Assembly (NCBI RefSeq): GCF_963259705.1 | Contig: NC_081844.1 | Coordinates: 49,213,501 to 49,277,500, forward strand | Length of the DNA: 64,000 nt | Reading direction: 5' to 3' | Origin: Myotis daubentonii | Taxonomy: Eukaryota > Chordata > Mammalia > Chiroptera > Vespertilionidae | Shown: positions 62,748-64,000 of the stretch, one piece after another | How positions within the stretch are numbered: position 1 is the stretch's first letter | How the letters are laid out: each line of letters starts with the position of its first letter | Program-made: the position numbers and the translations under genes | The notes under the pieces: model-generated | What the model was told of the DNA's origin: nothing | The model's database searches: none | What the model saw: only the letters and a program-made list of their open reading frames with translations

Positions 62748-63069
62748 GATCGGGGGCCAGGGACAGACATGGGAGGTTGGCCAGCTGGGGATAGACCGCA
62801 GGAGAGCTCCAGGGCATGTCTGGCCCACCTCGCTCAGTCCCTATCGGCTGGACCCAAGCAGCAAGCTAACTTACCAGTCAGAGTGTCTGTCCCCTGGTGG
62901 TCAGTGAACATCATAGCAACTGGTCAACCAGTCAACTGTCTGTCTCCTGGGTGGTCAGTGCAGGTCATAGAGAGCAGTTGAGTGGCCTTAGCATATCATT
63001 AGCATATTACACCTTGATTGGTTGAATGGACGACCGGATACTTACATATTAGGCTTTTATTATATAGGA
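62748..63069 (-). mobile_element. Helibat-type Helitron, 3' end missing
   Basis: The 5' end is intact in reverse (ggcttttattatatagga ending at 63069, then T). The body matches the copy at 13005-13432: the tggtggtcagtg / catcatagcaactgg modules, ttagcatatcattagcatat, gattggttgaatggacgacc. The hairpin and CTAG terminus are absent; sequence stops at about gatcgggggccagg. Confidence 0.88.
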
Positions 63070-64000
63070 TAATTTGACATATCACATATATTAGCCATGC
63101 TTAATTTGAAAGACTCTAACTTATTCAGAATGTTGCTATAACTATGTAGATACCCAAATGTGAGTAATCATATAAGGCGATAGGTCAAAATTATAACTGT
63201 ATCTCATCAAGGGAGTAATCAGAGTTTAAAAACTTGACAGATAAAACAAGTAGAATAATTAGATCAAAGACACAAGTGGAAACAACAACAACAATAAAAC
63301 ACACACAATGTATTCAGGGCCAAACTTGAAGTTGAAAAAAAAATTGGACAATTATTTATTAGAATTCAAAGACTGATTTATGAAAAAAACACACAAAGGC
63401 TATACAAGTAAAAACTATATATTTGTAACTATTTTAGAATGGTATTTGTTTAAAAACAGGTTTATTTAAAGACAATGAAGAGTTAGATAAAGAAGATCTG
63501 GTAGGTTCTTTTGGTCCATATTAATATTCGTATTTCAAAAACAATGTTTTATTTGGGAGGAGGGTATTTTTTACCTATAAAAAAGGCACTGACTTTTAGA
63601 AAACATATCTGACAATTTTAGAATCTATGATTTCTCCCACCTGACTATACTATATCTGATGGTAGAGTCATCTATTATCATATATTTCTAGGCCAGAGTT
63701 TAGAAATATTTAGCAAAGGGTAGCTGATCCATACATTTTATTGAATGATTGAATAAATGTTATGTACTTTGTATGTCATTTTACCTTTGCAGTTATAGTA
63801 TGTATTGCATATAATTGGTACAACACAAACTTATTAGTGTTTACAGTGTTTTATAATTATGATATATATGCAAACTAAAAAAGATCAACAGAGAGATAGA
63901 GACAAATATTTTGCTTTGGCCTGGCTATGGACAGAACCAATTCTAGTAATCTCAATTTATGTCAAAGGCTATGGTTGTAGAAGTAAAATATGAAGCCTTG
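63070..64000. other. Intronic sequence without recognised features
   Basis: AT-rich intron to the end of the window. No FSTL5 exon is seen. Confidence 0.55.

Overview
This is mammalian DNA, almost certainly from a vesper bat (Vespertilionidae; Myotis-like). Three kinds of sequence point there. (1) There are 14 copies or pieces of short non-autonomous Helitrons, with 5' ends like TCCTATATAATAAAG, 3' ends like GGGCCTCTAG, and insertion between A and T. These are the Helibat type, which is abundant only in vesper bats. (2) There are about eight tRNA-derived VES-type SINEs. (3) There are recently active hAT transposons, including one with the ends and body of a SPIN element. The background is AT-rich, with no operons, no bacterial signals and no long intact host ORF.

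The only host protein-coding sequence I recognise is two exons of FSTL5 (follistatin-like 5) on the minus strand. Positions 32579-32775 encode the region up to and including EF-hand 1. Positions 16351-16471 encode the segment carrying EF-hand 2. Both have proper splice sites and compatible phases. The whole window therefore appears to lie inside FSTL5: one complete 16.1-kb intron plus parts of the two flanking introns. The neighbouring exons (Kazal side, above 32775; Ig side, below 16351) were not found.

Layout. 1-3316: overlapping L1 pieces, including a twin-primed (5'-inverted) L1 that carries a Helitron. 5837-6147: SPIN-like hAT with a perfect 8-bp target duplication. 7.5-10.4 kb: one Helitron and two SINEs. 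13-16 kb: a Helitron, a ferritin light chain processed pseudogene inside an old L1, and a Helitron/SINE chimera. 16.3 kb: FSTL5 exon. 17.3-25 kb: MIR, a solo LTR, L2, a second inverted L1, Helitrons, a SINE, and one Helitron with an internal minisatellite. 26.0-28.0 kb: an L1 containing a Helitron containing a hAT. 28.4-30.9 kb: a young SINE, a Helitron, an ERV LTR, and a MaLR LTR split by a hAT. 32.6 kb: FSTL5 exon. 36.6-45.3 kb: SINEs, two head-to-tail Helitrons, L1 pieces, and Helitrons with duplicated ends or a long palindrome. 46-51.3 kb: an L1 ORF2 fragment and an L1 with 5' UTR and ORF1 but almost no ORF2. 51.4-64 kb: old MIR, MER and LTR remnants, an inverted local copy at 51.9/52.3 kb, nested hATs at 58.7 kb, and a truncated Helitron at 62.7 kb.

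No new multi-gene system is present. The most unusual items are structural: tandem and internally rearranged Helitrons, nested insertions with datable order, an ORF2-deleted L1, and an inverted local copy that looks like a template-switch event. Family names are from memory of consensus sequences; no database search was possible.
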